From NCBI GenBank assembly GCA_021604005.1, contig BQIV01000020.1:20299-84298 (forward strand): DNA of 64,000 nucleotides, in the 5' to 3' direction. A model generated the notes under the pieces. The model did no database searches, was not told where the DNA came from, and saw only the letters and a list, made by a program, of their open reading frames with translations. Shown here piece by piece: positions 1-9,684 of the stretch; position 1 is the stretch's first letter; every line of letters starts with the position of its first letter. The translations under genes were made by a program, and so were the position numbers. The DNA comes from Nitrospirales bacterium. Lineage in GTDB: Bacteria; Nitrospirota; Nitrospiria; Nitrospirales; UBA8639.

Positions 1-1386
1 ACTTCGGCACGAGTGAATCGACTGCTGTACTCCCGGCTTATCGATTTTGACGAAGCCGCTCGACCGGTTCCCTCTCTCGCGACCTGGGAACAAATTTCAC
101 CAGTCCATTATCGCTTTTTCTTGCAACCCACTCGGCAACCATTCCATCATGGAGCTGAGCTCACAGCCAGCGATGTGAAAGCCACCTATGACTTTGTCTT
201 AGATGCAAGCAACCACTCTCCACATCGCAGCGCCCTGACACTCATTTCAGACATTCACGTGCCCACGGACAACATCGTGGACTTTTATCTCAACAAACCC
301 GATAGGCTCTTCCCCAGCTATCTTGTTATCGGTATTCTCCCCGCGAACCTTATTCGCACGAATCATCCCTTTCATGAACACCCGATCGGAAACGGTGCCT
401 TTACCTTTATCGATCGACCTGACGATACGCATTGGCGCCTGATGCGGCAGGTCGATCGTCAATATGTGGAGTTGCTTCGAATTCCTGATCCAACCGTCAG
501 AGTATTAAAACTGTTGGCTGGAGAAATTGATATGATACAAAATGACCTTCCGCCTGAACTGACGGCGTATCTCGACACCGATGACAAGATCTCCATCCAA
601 CGGCGGCAAGGAGCTAACTTCTCCTATCTCGGCTTTAATCTCCAAGATCCCGTTGTGGGACAACACCGCATTCGAGAAGCCATTGCCCATGCCATCGATC
701 GAACTAGCATCATTCATCACCTGTTACACGATACGGCACACCCGGCCAATGCCATGTTCCCACCGAAACATTGGGTCGGAGACGCGACACTATCCGGGTA
801 TGACTATAATCCGACACGGGCACGGGCCTTGTTACGGCAAGCTGGGTTTGATGAGGCTCATCCCGTTCGCCTCACGTATAAAACCTCGACGGACCCCATT
901 CGTTTGAGAGTGGCCACCATCGTGCAGGATCAACTCGCACACGTCGGCATTGACGTGTCTATTCAGAGTCACGATTGGGGAACTTTTTACGGAGATATCA
1001 AAGCCGGCCGTTTTCAAATGTACAGTCTGTCGTGGGTTGGGCTGAAAACGCCAGACATCTTTCGGTATGTGTTTCACAGTTCGTCTATTCCTCCACGGGG
1101 AGCCAACCGCGGAAGATTTATTGATACCCAAAGCGATCGCCTGATCGAACAGGCCCAAGCGACACAAGACTTGCACCGCAAAAGCGAAATCTATCGACGT
1201 CTTCAAGCACACCTTCTTCATGTGCTGCCATATGTTCCTCTGTGGTTTGAAGAGCATGTATTTCTCGCCCGACGCAACATTACCGGATATGTCTTATCCG
1301 CAGACGGCAACTATGATGGCCTCCTCACCGTGACGCGAAGGCCCACGTCCACACAGCTCACCCGGCAAGAGTCCCATCAACCATGA
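1..1386 (+). CDS. ABC transporter substrate-binding protein, family 5 (peptide/nickel type), 5' truncated by window edge
   Basis: This is the periplasmic binding component of a peptide/nickel-type importer. The reading frame is open to base 1 (residues T-S-A-R before the first GTG at 13), and the text ASARVNRLLYSRLIDFDE matches the early conserved segment of the SBP_bac_5 family, so the real start and signal peptide lie upstream of the window and the GTG at 13 is not the true start. Family hallmarks follow: the IREAIAHAIDR segment, an ARALLRQAGFD motif typical of the lobe hinge region, and a C-terminal LPYVPLWFEE segment. The stop overlaps the next start in an ATGA, so it is translationally coupled to the permease. 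The ligand cannot be told; oligopeptide is the default for the family. Confidence 0.9.
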   Translation, partial: TSARVNRLLYSRLIDFDEAARPVPSLATWEQISPVHYRFFLQPTRQPFHHGAELTASDVKATYDFVLDASNHSPHRSALTLISDIHVPTDNIVDFYLNKPDRLFPSYLVIGILPANLIRTNHPFHEHPIGNGAFTFIDRPDDTHWRLMRQVDRQYVELLRIPDPTVRVLKLLAGEIDMIQNDLPPELTAYLDTDDKISIQRRQGANFSYLGFNLQDPVVGQHRIREAIAHAIDRTSIIHHLLHDTAHPANAMFPPKHWVGDATLSGYDYNPTRARALLRQAGFDEAHPVRLTYKTSTDPIRLRVATIVQDQLAHVGIDVSIQSHDWGTFYGDIKAGRFQMYSLSWVGLKTPDIFRYVFHSSSIPPRGANRGRFIDTQSDRLIEQAQATQDLHRKSEIYRRLQAHLLHVLPYVPLWFEEHVFLARRNITGYVLSADGNYDGLLTVTRRPTSTQLTRQESHQP

Positions 1387-2312
1387 CGAAATTTGTCCTT
1401 GCGAGACTCGCAAGCGCTCTGCTGATTATCTTCGGTGTGTCTTGCCTGGTCTTCATGCTCATGCATCTCATTCCCGGAGATCCGATTGATGTCATGCTGG
1501 GAGAAACTGCGCATCCTACGGACAAAGACGCGCTTCGAAAAGCGATGGGCCTACACCTGCCCCTCCATATTCAGCTCCTCCACTATCTGCAACGACTGCT
1601 TCACCTCGACCTCGGCACGTCCATTCATTCGGGCCGTGCCGTCACAACTATTTTGCTTGAACGATTCCCGGCCACCCTCGAACTTGGAGCCGGCGCAATC
1701 ACGATTGCCATGCTCGTGGCCTTTCCACTTGGAATCTTTGCGGCGTTACGTCAGCACACAGTCATCGATGCCGGAGCCATGGCGTTTGCCCTGACCGGAG
1801 TGTCAATTCCAAACTTTTGGCTGGGCCCGCTGTTGATTATGGGTGGAGCCTTGTGGTTAGGGTGGTTCCCGGTCAGCGGACGCAATGGATTGCTCTCGCT
1901 TGTCCTCCCTGCGCTGACCCTCGGGACCGCCATGGCCGCCATCTTGTCTCGCATGATTCGGAGCGCCGTGCTCGAAGTCATTCACGAAGACTTTATACGA
2001 ACCGCACAAGCCAAAGGCCTGGGTGCAACCCAGACAGTCTTTCGCCATGCATTGCGCAACGCCCTCTTACCGGTACTGACATTACTCGGCTTGCAATTTG
2101 GCGCCCTGCTCAGCGGAGCCGTGATCACCGAGACGATTTTTTCATGGCCCGGCATCGGATCCTTAATGATCGAGGCCATTCAACAGCGAGACTACCCTAT
2201 TGTCCAAGGCACCATATTATGGATTAGCCTCATGTACATCGGCATCAATCTTGTCACCGACGTGCTCTACGCCTTGGCTGATCCTCGCATCCGCTTGAGA
2301 CACCCGTCATGA
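1383..2312 (+). CDS. ABC transporter permease, DppB/OppB type
   Basis: Inner-membrane permease of the same importer, 309 residues, the usual length for DppB-type proteins. It begins with the typical first helix followed by LMHLIPGDP, and carries the cytoplasmic EAA loop (about residues 200-220, EDFIRTAQAKGLG) that docks the ATPase. The C-terminal segment ETIFSWPGIGSLMIEAIQQRD is strongly conserved in the family. Both ends overlap their neighbours by four bases (ATGA), so the three genes form one operon. Substrate is unknown. Confidence 0.93.
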   Translation: MTKFVLARLASALLIIFGVSCLVFMLMHLIPGDPIDVMLGETAHPTDKDALRKAMGLHLPLHIQLLHYLQRLLHLDLGTSIHSGRAVTTILLERFPATLELGAGAITIAMLVAFPLGIFAALRQHTVIDAGAMAFALTGVSIPNFWLGPLLIMGGALWLGWFPVSGRNGLLSLVLPALTLGTAMAAILSRMIRSAVLEVIHEDFIRTAQAKGLGATQTVFRHALRNALLPVLTLLGLQFGALLSGAVITETIFSWPGIGSLMIEAIQQRDYPIVQGTILWISLMYIGINLVTDVLYALADPRIRLRHPS

Positions 2313-3115
2313 TTCGCTTATGGGTGCCTCTATTCATCCTTGGAGTATGGAGTGTGATGGCCATCATCGGACCAGCTTTACCGATTACGCCCAATCACAT
2401 CGACTTAACCCAGATCTTGACGACGCCATCTGCTACGGCATGGCTCGGCTATGACGACATCGGACGTTCAATCGGCGATCGATTAATCGTCGGCGCCCGG
2501 ACATCGTTTCTGGTTGCATTCTCGGTCGTCTTCATTGCATCCATCGTTGGAAGTTGCCTCGGCATCATCGGGGCCTATTGGGGAGGCTGGGTTGATCATC
2601 TCTTGATCAGAATCATTGATATTTTCCTGGCCTTTCCCGGAATACTCCTGGCCATCGCGCTCGCAGGGGCCATGGGTCCGGGCATTGAAAATGTCGTGCT
2701 GGCCCTCGCATGTGTTGGCTGGGTTGGGTACGCGCGATTAGCCCGCTCTCAGGTCCTTGCTATCAAAGAAGCCGACCATGTGACGGCAGCTCGTGCGCTT
2801 GGTGCGTCTTCGGGACGAATCATGTTTCGGCATTTACTTCCATTGCTCAGCGCGCCGTTGATTATCGAATTGAGTTTTGGGGTCGCCAGCATCGTTATCG
2901 CGGAAGCGGGCCTCTCATTTCTGGGTTTGGGCGTCCAACCGCCCGATGCATCGTGGGGAAGTATGATCCGTGATGGAACCCGGTATATGCTCGTCGCGCC
3001 TCACGTCGTCATCGCACCGGGTGTCGCGCTGATGCTTGTTGTGTTCGCCATCAATGTGTTGGGAGATTGGATGCGAGACTGGCTGGATGTCAAATCGCTC
3101 ACACGCGAACGGTGA
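2309..3115 (+). CDS. ABC transporter permease, DppC/OppC type
   Basis: Second inner-membrane permease of the importer, 268 residues. The N-terminal helix is followed by a periplasmic stretch with the family text WLGYDDIGRSIGDRLI (normally LGTDxxGRD), then further helices and the EAA loop (EADHVTAARALGAS, near residue 155-170). It ends in DWMRDWLDVK as most DppC proteins do. No ATPase gene follows; the next gene is an unrelated DUF3565 protein, so the ATP-binding subunits must be upstream of this window or encoded elsewhere. Confidence 0.93.
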   Translation: MIRLWVPLFILGVWSVMAIIGPALPITPNHIDLTQILTTPSATAWLGYDDIGRSIGDRLIVGARTSFLVAFSVVFIASIVGSCLGIIGAYWGGWVDHLLIRIIDIFLAFPGILLAIALAGAMGPGIENVVLALACVGWVGYARLARSQVLAIKEADHVTAARALGASSGRIMFRHLLPLLSAPLIIELSFGVASIVIAEAGLSFLGLGVQPPDASWGSMIRDGTRYMLVAPHVVIAPGVALMLVVFAINVLGDWMRDWLDVKSLTRER

Positions 3116-3192
3116 GATAGGCACAGCAGCGTGGTATAGTCATGCCCTGAAGCCTGTTAACTGACGTTGCTGATAACTGAGGGTACACGAAT

Positions 3193-3402
3193 ATGCGACA
3201 ATCGATCATTGGCTTTCATCAAGATGACGTCGGCGATTGGGTCGCCGATCTTGCCTGTGGACACGGACAACATGTCCGGCACAACCCGCCATGGAGTGTC
3301 CGCCCCTGGGTTGTGTCGGAAGAAGGACGTCATGCGCATCTCAATGAACAGTTGAATTGTAAACGCTGTGACGAGGAATGTGAGCAAGATAATATACAAT
3401 GA
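3193..3402 (+). CDS. DUF3565 domain protein
   Basis: Small 69-residue protein that matches the DUF3565 family along its whole length: IIGFHQDDVGDWVADLACGH, then GQHVRHNPPW and RPWV, and a C-terminal CKRCDE. The paired cysteines and the many histidines suggest metal binding, but no function has been assigned to the family as far as I know. The start at the ATG in ATATGCGACAATCG gives the usual N-terminus. It lies 77 bases after the permease gene and is probably transcribed on its own; a TATAGT at 3133-3138 could be its -10 element. Confidence 0.85.
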   Translation: MRQSIIGFHQDDVGDWVADLACGHGQHVRHNPPWSVRPWVVSEEGRHAHLNEQLNCKRCDEECEQDNIQ

Positions 3403-3483
3403 AAAGTGCAACATGAAAAATACGGCAATCATCTTCTCTTCCGGATACATGCTATTGCCTTCATTTACGTGTTCTATTGGAGT

Positions 3484-5838
3484 TTATTTATGATGAGGCT
3501 CCATCACGACACGGTACATGACGTCACTGAGTTCCATCAATGAATAGGGTTTGGTCATCACCGCATGAAACCCAAATCGTTGATAATGTGCCATAATCGG
3601 ATCATTAGAATAGCCGCTCGACACCACGGCTTTGACATCCGGATCGATTTGAAGAAGTTGCACCATCGTTTCCTTCCCACCCAATCCTCCGGGCACCGTC
3701 AAGTCGAGGATTACCGCGGAAAACGGCGTATCGGTTTCTTTCGCCTGCTGATATAACCGAACGGCTTCTTCTCCATTTTTGGCCATTTCAAAATGATATC
3801 CACAGGTCCGAAGCATTTCGCTCGCCAGGACGCGGATGGACTCTTCGTCATCCATGACCAACACCTTGCCTGAACCATTCTTTTTCGCAATAGTGGATGG
3901 GGACTCAACCATTGCCCCCTCGGAACAGGCAGGCAAGTAGAGGGAGACACACGTTCCAGCGCCAACGGTCGACTCGATCATCACATGTCCCTGATGCTTA
4001 CTCATGATAGTATACGCCGAGGTTAAACCTAATCCATAATGATCCGGCTTCGTGGTAAAATATGGATCAAACACTCTCGCCAAATTGTCTGGATCGATAC
4101 CTACCCCATTATCTGAAAATGAAATTTTCACGTACGGTCCTGAGGGAACGGGAACGGAAGATGCGGAAGCGTCATCCAAGACGACATTGTCCCACTGAAC
4201 AGTAAGGTGCCCATCATGAGACAGCGACTCAACGGCATTCATCACAATGATTTGGATGACTTGACTCAATTGCCCGACATCAACCTCGACATAGCGAAGC
4301 GGTTCTTCAAACACATACTCCCGAGCCACCGCAGATCCCGACAAAGAAAACTCCACCGTATTTCGTACCAGTCCTTCCAGGGACGTGACTTGCGTAATCG
4401 GGTCGCCGCCTTTGGCAAACGCCAACAGCTGTTGCGACAATTCTTTTGCACGAACACTTTCAGACTCGGCCATACGCAAAAATCTTGATTCCGAGCTATT
4501 GTCGGGTAAGACATGTTTGGCTAACGAGATATTCCCCAGCACACCCGTCAACAAATTATTGAAATCATGCGCGATACCGCCAGCAAGCGTACCAATGGCT
4601 TCCATTTTTTGCGATCGCAAGGCTTGTGAGTCCATCCGTCGGCGAGCGTCTTCGATCTTCTTCCGTTCCGTCACATCGCGAGTCACACCAACAAATCCAA
4701 TAGCCCCACCCCGTTCGTTCCGGATAAAACTGGCTTGAATTTCTGCGACGATTCGAGATCCGTCTTTACACCGATGTTCGAGTTCCAATGTCCGAAAACG
4801 CGAAGGGTTGGCCGTCCCCTGCTGTTCAATCGCCATCTCCTCATTGATCACCATATGCGCCACATTCAGCGCCTCCGGCGTCAAAAGATCTTTCAACGAG
4901 AGGCGTAGGGCTTCATCTTTGGAATAACCGAGCACACGTTCTACAGACGAACTCATATAACTGAACCGACTTCCATCCAACGTCATCACCCAAATCACAT
5001 CGGTAATATTTTCAGCAAGAAATTGAAACCGCGCTTCAGATATGCGTAATGAATACGTGCGATCTTCGACTAACTGTTCAAGATGATCGCGATGTTGAAT
5101 GAGTTCACGTTCCATGATCTGACAGGCATCGACTTCTTCAGACAATGCCCGATTTAACGCCTTCGCCTTATCCCGTTCTTCGGAAAGGTGAGTAATCAGG
5201 CTGGAATTTTCCAAGTGAAGACGGATGGCATTCATGAGGACTCCGTGATTTTTCCTCATGGTCATGATCATCATCCCCAAGAACAGGATGCTCGCCACCC
5301 CCATCGCCACATGAAATTGACTCCCTTCAGACAAAAACCGTGCAATCATCGGAGTACTCGATAAGACACTATACGCAAGAAACGCATCTTTCGAAGCAGC
5401 GTGAACCGCCGTCGCACCCGCCACCATGCCTCCAAGAATCAAGGCCAGGAATATTTGATGCGGGATGGAATCGTGTGGATAGAGAAACGCCGGGAATGAC
5501 CCCCAGATAAGGCCGGACGCCACACTTCGCCACAAGAATCGGGCAATCCAATCCTGGGCCTGAGCCCCGGTTTTCTGGGTATAACGATACTGATAGATGA
5601 GTACACCCCCGACGATATTGAGAACCAGCACACACCCCAACCAGACAAGCAGGTGAAGATTGGAAACACTATTCCACTGAACAAACGCAAGAATGGAGGC
5701 ATTCACCAATGAGGCGACAATACCGATGGGCGCCTGACCATACAATTGATCCACTTGCTGAGCCCGGACATGTTCGTGCTCGCTGGAAAAGCCCGATGTA
5801 TCACTCGGTATGGAAGACGAAAAGGCTTGCGTCGACAT
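3484..5838 (-). CDS. Membrane-bound hybrid sensor histidine kinase (PAS-HisKA-HATPase-receiver)
   Basis: 784-residue hybrid kinase. Residues 35-200 contain about six hydrophobic segments and no large periplasmic domain, so the sensor part is probably within the membrane. A coiled coil (about 215-265) leads to a PAS domain (about 268-395, closing with the PAC text GFVGVTRDVTERKKIE). The HisKA domain has the phosphoacceptor His424 in AGGIAHDFNNLLTG, the HPK4-type box; the ATPase domain shows the N box, DNGVGID and GLGLTSAY. A C-terminal receiver has VLVMDDEES, the acceptor Asp in AVILDLTVPGG and a conserved MTKPYS lysine. No output regulator gene is next to it, so signal and target are unknown. 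Confidence 0.9.
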   Translation of the reverse strand: MSTQAFSSSIPSDTSGFSSEHEHVRAQQVDQLYGQAPIGIVASLVNASILAFVQWNSVSNLHLLVWLGCVLVLNIVGGVLIYQYRYTQKTGAQAQDWIARFLWRSVASGLIWGSFPAFLYPHDSIPHQIFLALILGGMVAGATAVHAASKDAFLAYSVLSSTPMIARFLSEGSQFHVAMGVASILFLGMMIMTMRKNHGVLMNAIRLHLENSSLITHLSEERDKAKALNRALSEEVDACQIMERELIQHRDHLEQLVEDRTYSLRISEARFQFLAENITDVIWVMTLDGSRFSYMSSSVERVLGYSKDEALRLSLKDLLTPEALNVAHMVINEEMAIEQQGTANPSRFRTLELEHRCKDGSRIVAEIQASFIRNERGGAIGFVGVTRDVTERKKIEDARRRMDSQALRSQKMEAIGTLAGGIAHDFNNLLTGVLGNISLAKHVLPDNSSESRFLRMAESESVRAKELSQQLLAFAKGGDPITQVTSLEGLVRNTVEFSLSGSAVAREYVFEEPLRYVEVDVGQLSQVIQIIVMNAVESLSHDGHLTVQWDNVVLDDASASSVPVPSGPYVKISFSDNGVGIDPDNLARVFDPYFTTKPDHYGLGLTSAYTIMSKHQGHVMIESTVGAGTCVSLYLPACSEGAMVESPSTIAKKNGSGKVLVMDDEESIRVLASEMLRTCGYHFEMAKNGEEAVRLYQQAKETDTPFSAVILDLTVPGGLGGKETMVQLLQIDPDVKAVVSSGYSNDPIMAHYQRFGFHAVMTKPYSLMELSDVMYRVVMEPHHK

Positions 5839-6383
5839 GGCCTGCTACAGTGAGGAAATGCTCCAAGCACCACGTGCGTGGATACGAAAAGAACACGGCA
5901 CAGCTCAACGAAGGATTGGGCAACCCCTGTTGCATTCGATAACCAAGCGTTTAGCTTGCACTCGATCCATCCAAAAGTCAAGCAACTCCCGACGCTCCGA
6001 ACGCGGTGACCAGACAGACCCACACACGCCTTCTGAGCAAAGTGCGATATCCTGAATGATGGAACATGTTCGGTGCCCGTTCACACCGCACACGTTTCTG
6101 ACGCAAGGATGATCAATGCCTGAACAGGCACGGGAATTATCACGGTCTTTGACAAGAATTAGGAAGAGGCGTGCGGACAGCGACAACCACCATGCTTCGC
6201 GACCAAGGTCCGCCAGGATCTGGAACCATACACCATCGTCATCATTCCGGAAACACACTCCGCCCTGGACGTTTTCATCTTCTGCTGCTCAGCACTTCGA
6301 TCATGCCGAGACTTGTTCCATATCGACCACAAGTGATACGCTTTGGTGAGAGAGACCAAGTCGGAAGAGTGGAATTGAAAACC
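5839..6383. other. Intergenic region between divergent genes
   Basis: About 545 bases between the divergently transcribed kinase gene and the small secreted protein gene. Reading frames here are not protein-like (rich in rare, low-complexity text and overlapping on both strands). It presumably holds both promoters; I see no convincing consensus promoter, repeat or RNA structure. Confidence 0.5.
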
Positions 6384-6863
6384 ATGTGCGAGGCCACCCC
6401 AATGACACTATGTCTCAACCGGAGGAGTCAGGCGTTCCGGAACCGGATACTAGCATGGCCCATGCTCTGTCTGACCATAGCCATCGTATCCCCAAACCCA
6501 GCCATATCCGGTGGCTTTCAGTCACCGGAAGAATGTCTGGCCTACGACGACAATGCTCATTTGAATTGTCTCTATGCGTATATTGAGATTCAACAAGACA
6601 CGATTGAGAAACTCGAAACACGGCTCAAGACGGCACAACACCATGAGCAACAACTGAACGCGCGCATCACCCGCCAACGTTCCGTGAATGATCAGCTCGA
6701 GCAGCGTATTCGAGATCACACACGTGCGCTTCGGGCCTATCGCTTCCCACGCATTCGCGGCTACTCGGGATTCTCCTATGGGGTTGGTCCGTCAAGATAT
6801 TACCGGCGCTTGTTCCACCCTTCTCTTGGGTTCCACATAGGGCACAATGCCCTCTATTGGTAG
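6384..6863 (+). CDS. Small secreted coiled-coil protein, unrecognised
   Basis: I do not recognise the family. The ATG at 6384 gives a 159-residue protein with a positively charged N-terminus and a hydrophobic stretch (LAWPMLCLTIAIV) ending near PNPAISG, a plausible signal peptide; the ATG at 6402 is an alternative. Earlier in-frame ATGs extend it only with non-protein-like text. The mature part begins with SPEECLAYDDNAHLNCLY, whose paired cysteines could form a disulfide. A heptad-rich coiled coil (IEKLETRLKTAQHHEQQL) follows, then a tail rich in Gly, Tyr, Arg and Phe. This suggests an envelope protein. It precedes a lipoprotein gene by 140 bases. Confidence 0.6.
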   Translation: MCEATPMTLCLNRRSQAFRNRILAWPMLCLTIAIVSPNPAISGGFQSPEECLAYDDNAHLNCLYAYIEIQQDTIEKLETRLKTAQHHEQQLNARITRQRSVNDQLEQRIRDHTRALRAYRFPRIRGYSGFSYGVGPSRYYRRLFHPSLGFHIGHNALYW

Positions 6864-7003
6864 CAGGCATGACCGGATCGGCTTCACGAACAGACCTCAC
6901 ACCGTTCTCCCCACACCATGCCACCACATGAGGTTCATGTGCGCACCCCCTCATCATCATATTTCATTCATTATTATTCCATGTTCCAAAGGAGGTCTCT
7001 CTC

Positions 7004-7246
7004 ATGCGGGAATTGACGTTAGCCGCGGCAGCATGCATGCTGCTCACATTATCGAGTTGTTCCAGTCCTGGTGGAAGCGCGGCATTAGGTGCACTCGGCG
7101 GTGCTGCTGTCGGCGCTGGAGGATACGAGTACAACTTAAAAACACAAAAAGATCGAATTGATCAAGATCTCAAAGATGGGAAAATCGATCAAACGGAATA
7201 CGATATACGAAAAGATCAGATCGAACGTGATTCGCTCATGCAGTAA
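7004..7246 (+). CDS. Small lipoprotein with Gly/Ala-rich segment
   Basis: 80-residue predicted lipoprotein. A short signal peptide ends in the lipobox LSSC (Cys19). Next comes a Gly/Ala-rich stretch (ALGALGGAAVGAGGYEY) like the glycine-zipper segments of outer-membrane-associated lipoproteins, then a charged helix with repeated KDRIDQDLKDG and DIRKDQIERD units. A strong ribosome binding site (AAAGGAGG, about 8 bases before the ATG) fixes the start. A strong hairpin follows the stop codon. Function unknown; a role in the envelope is inferred only from the lipobox and glycine zipper. Confidence 0.8.
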   Translation: MRELTLAAAACMLLTLSSCSSPGGSAALGALGGAAVGAGGYEYNLKTQKDRIDQDLKDGKIDQTEYDIRKDQIERDSLMQ

Positions 7247-7261
7247 TCTCCGTCAACACAG

Positions 7262-7298
7262 CCCCCTGACGTCATGATATGACAATGACGTAAGGGGG
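7262..7298. terminator. Hairpin between convergent genes, probable bidirectional terminator
   Basis: CCCCCTGACGTCAT (7262-7275) pairs with ATGACGTAAGGGGG (7285-7298) as a 14-bp stem with one mismatch. It lies between the convergent lipoprotein and hydrolase genes. No long T run follows on either side, so termination is inferred from position and stem strength. Confidence 0.65.
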
Positions 7299-7329
7299 TT
7301 GCCTGTCCATCATGAGCGGCGACACCATT

Positions 7330-8469
7330 TCAGTCGTCATCATCATCGTCATCGTCACGACTTCCATGTAACCATCCGACGATGCCATTCCAACTCTTCC
7401 TATTCGTCACATGAAAATTAAACACATGTCCAATATTCGCTAACCTTTGAACGTTGACACGTGGCGCACGTGGGTAAAAACGAGCCTCTTGTCTAGCTAA
7501 TCGTGCAGGTGCAATCACATCAAATTCCCCTAGCTGAATCAGAACCGGGACACGAACCCGATTCGAGCGCGAGAAATTTTTGGTAAAAGTCACGTCATCC
7601 GCATTGCCCCTGGCCATAGCCTCGAGCAACGGCAAGCCTTGGCGAAAAATACCTCGCGGGGTTTGATCTGCCAGAAACGTATTGTCAAATTGGATAACAC
7701 GCGGCTCGGCTTGAGACGGAAGATAAAACAAATTCGTTCTAACCGGGGACGGCAATTGGACATAAGGATTGACAAGCGCCGCTTGGACAAGGTCAGGCGG
7801 CAACACCACGTGCGGAGCGAATGCCCAGGCCATCACAATCAACTTATCGGCAGCGTGCGGGAAGGTACCCAACGTGCGTACGCTCAAGACCCCGCCCAAC
7901 GAATGCCCGACAAGGATCACGTGTTTAAACGCACGTCCCAATGGATTGTTCCCGGACTTCAAACGAAACAAAACTTGCGCAATGGTAAATGTGGATTCGG
8001 TAATATTGATCGAGTCACCCCGCGGCATAGGAGATTGTCCGCTCCCGAGCAGGTCCAGCGCCAACACCACAAACCCTTTCTTGGCCATAAAACGGGCATA
8101 GGAAAAATTACCGTTGTTGGCTCTGCCGATGTCCCAATACCGATGATCATAGGTGAGACCATGGATAAGCGTCTGTACTGGCTTCCTGCCAACATTCGTT
8201 TGGATAAGACATCGCATGAGCCGGCTGTGACTCCCGGCAAATATACAACTCCTCACATGTTTGGCCTTGAAGTAGAAGAACCCGGCCAACGTCAGCCATT
8301 GTCCTGAAGTGAGTCTCACAGGAAAATTCACCTTCGTCTTGACTACGGTATGTTGCAAGGCCAACACCTGCCGTGGAGTCCAGGTCTTATGAGATGCAAC
8401 AGAGAGAGAGGCATTGAGCAAAAGGACACACATGGCACACACCGTCGCTCGTAATAGCTGATGAAGCAT
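7330..8469 (-). CDS. Secreted alpha/beta hydrolase with C-terminal poly-aspartate tail
   Basis: 379-residue alpha/beta-hydrolase-fold protein. The start at 8469 has a strong ribosome binding site (GGAGGG six bases upstream) and yields a signal peptide (MLHQLLRATVCAMCVLLLNA..). The oxyanion region is TLIHGLTYDHRYW, the nucleophile elbow is GHSLGG, and the likely catalytic acid and histidine are in GEFDVIAP and NIGHVFNFH. It looks like a lipase/esterase-type enzyme of the envelope, substrate unknown. The C-terminus ends in eight consecutive aspartates coded by a GAC/GAT triplet run just before the stop, which is unusual and could bind calcium or reflect triplet slippage. It converges with the lipoprotein gene. 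Confidence 0.85.
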   Translation of the reverse strand: MLHQLLRATVCAMCVLLLNASLSVASHKTWTPRQVLALQHTVVKTKVNFPVRLTSGQWLTLAGFFYFKAKHVRSCIFAGSHSRLMRCLIQTNVGRKPVQTLIHGLTYDHRYWDIGRANNGNFSYARFMAKKGFVVLALDLLGSGQSPMPRGDSINITESTFTIAQVLFRLKSGNNPLGRAFKHVILVGHSLGGVLSVRTLGTFPHAADKLIVMAWAFAPHVVLPPDLVQAALVNPYVQLPSPVRTNLFYLPSQAEPRVIQFDNTFLADQTPRGIFRQGLPLLEAMARGNADDVTFTKNFSRSNRVRVPVLIQLGEFDVIAPARLARQEARFYPRAPRVNVQRLANIGHVFNFHVTNRKSWNGIVGWLHGSRDDDDDDDD

Positions 8470-8781
8470 AAAAACCCTCCTTCCTTGGAGAAATGAGAGG
8501 ACCCATGAAACCACAGAGGGGCGTGGCCAATTCCACACTGCATGAAAATAGCAAAGACGAGGGGCAGACAGCCAGAACACAATGCAAGAAATGTTATAAT
8601 TTATGCAACACCTTTAGACAATAACGTATGAGTCCTCCTTCTGCAAGCCGAGAATCGATAATCATACATAAATCAAAGCACACGCAAGGGCCTCGCACAA
8701 TCCAGGCAAACCCTGATACACTGACACCATTGCATGAGCGACCGAAAAAGAAACAAACCATAAACGCGGACGGTCACACTC

Positions 8782-9684
8782 ATGCTCATGACGAATGCAG
8801 CCTACCGAAATCACATGACGCGCTGGTCCACGTACATACTCTGGTGTTATCTCAGCGTACTCTTCATCCCCTGTTTCGCCCTACCCGCTGACGTTCCACC
8901 GGAGTTGGCACCCCACCTTCAAGGGATTGCCGCATTGGCTCAACCGTCTCCACTCGTGTCGATTCCTGCAGGTTCTTTCCTCATGGGAACCAAACGGCGT
9001 GATGCCGATGCTTTCCATGTCGATACACAATATGACGACACCGAATTTCCTCAGCGCCGCATTTGGGTGAACGCGTACAAGATCGATCAATATGAAGTGA
9101 CACTCGGAGAATTTCTGGCGTTCTTACAGCAAGACAATCGTCCCGTATCCGACGAGTTACAAGAATTAATATGGCACTTGATTGATGTCCATTATATTCC
9201 AGATCAGGTACTGGCCCCATGGCCGGCCCTGTATGTGACCTGGCAAGAAGCGTCCGCGTTTTGCCACGCGCAAGGGAAACGGTTACCAACCGAAGCCGAA
9301 TGGGAAAAGGCCGCACGCGGCCTGGAGGGACGAGCCTTCCCATGGGGACAAGACAAGCCGACGGACACCGTTGTGGTCTTTGGACAATATCATATGCATC
9401 AAATTCCGCTCGTCGCGGCCGTGGATAGCTATCCGGAAGGACAAAGTGTCTTTGGGGTGTACCATATGGCGGGAAATGTGGCCGAATGGGTGGCCGATTG
9501 GTTCGGCTCCGATTACTATCCGATCATGCCGGAGCGAAACCCGCCCGGACCGAAAAACGGACGCTACAAAAGCGTGCGTGGGGGATCATGGAAAAGTAAA
9601 ACCGTCATGCTCCGGACGGCGACGCGCGGCGGAGCGTTTCCTCAGCAGCGGGAAGCCACGATCGGCTTTCGTTGCGCACAATAA
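8782..9684 (+). CDS. Formylglycine-generating-enzyme-like (SUMF1/FGE-sulfatase domain) secreted protein
   Basis: 300-residue protein with the FGE-sulfatase (SUMF1) fold: VSIPAGSFLMGT near the start of the domain, YEVTLGEFLAFL, YVTWQEASAFCHAQGKRLPT with EAEWEKAARG, then GNVAEWVADWF, VRGGSWK and the closing IGFRCAQ. The N-terminus carries a hydrophobic signal-like segment; the ATG at 8815 (MTRWSTYIL) would give a cleaner signal peptide than the upstream ATG at 8782. True formylglycine generators use paired active-site cysteines near the C-terminus; I see only the Cys in FRCAQ there, so sulfatase activation is doubtful. Many bacterial relatives have other or no known roles. No sulfatase gene is nearby. 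Confidence 0.85.
   Translation: MLMTNAAYRNHMTRWSTYILWCYLSVLFIPCFALPADVPPELAPHLQGIAALAQPSPLVSIPAGSFLMGTKRRDADAFHVDTQYDDTEFPQRRIWVNAYKIDQYEVTLGEFLAFLQQDNRPVSDELQELIWHLIDVHYIPDQVLAPWPALYVTWQEASAFCHAQGKRLPTEAEWEKAARGLEGRAFPWGQDKPTDTVVVFGQYHMHQIPLVAAVDSYPEGQSVFGVYHMAGNVAEWVADWFGSDYYPIMPERNPPGPKNGRYKSVRGGSWKSKTVMLRTATRGGAFPQQREATIGFRCAQ

Noticed and set aside
8782..9684. True formylglycine-generating enzyme for a sulfatase
   Set aside because: The paired active-site cysteines are not evident and no sulfatase gene is nearby; only the fold is supported.
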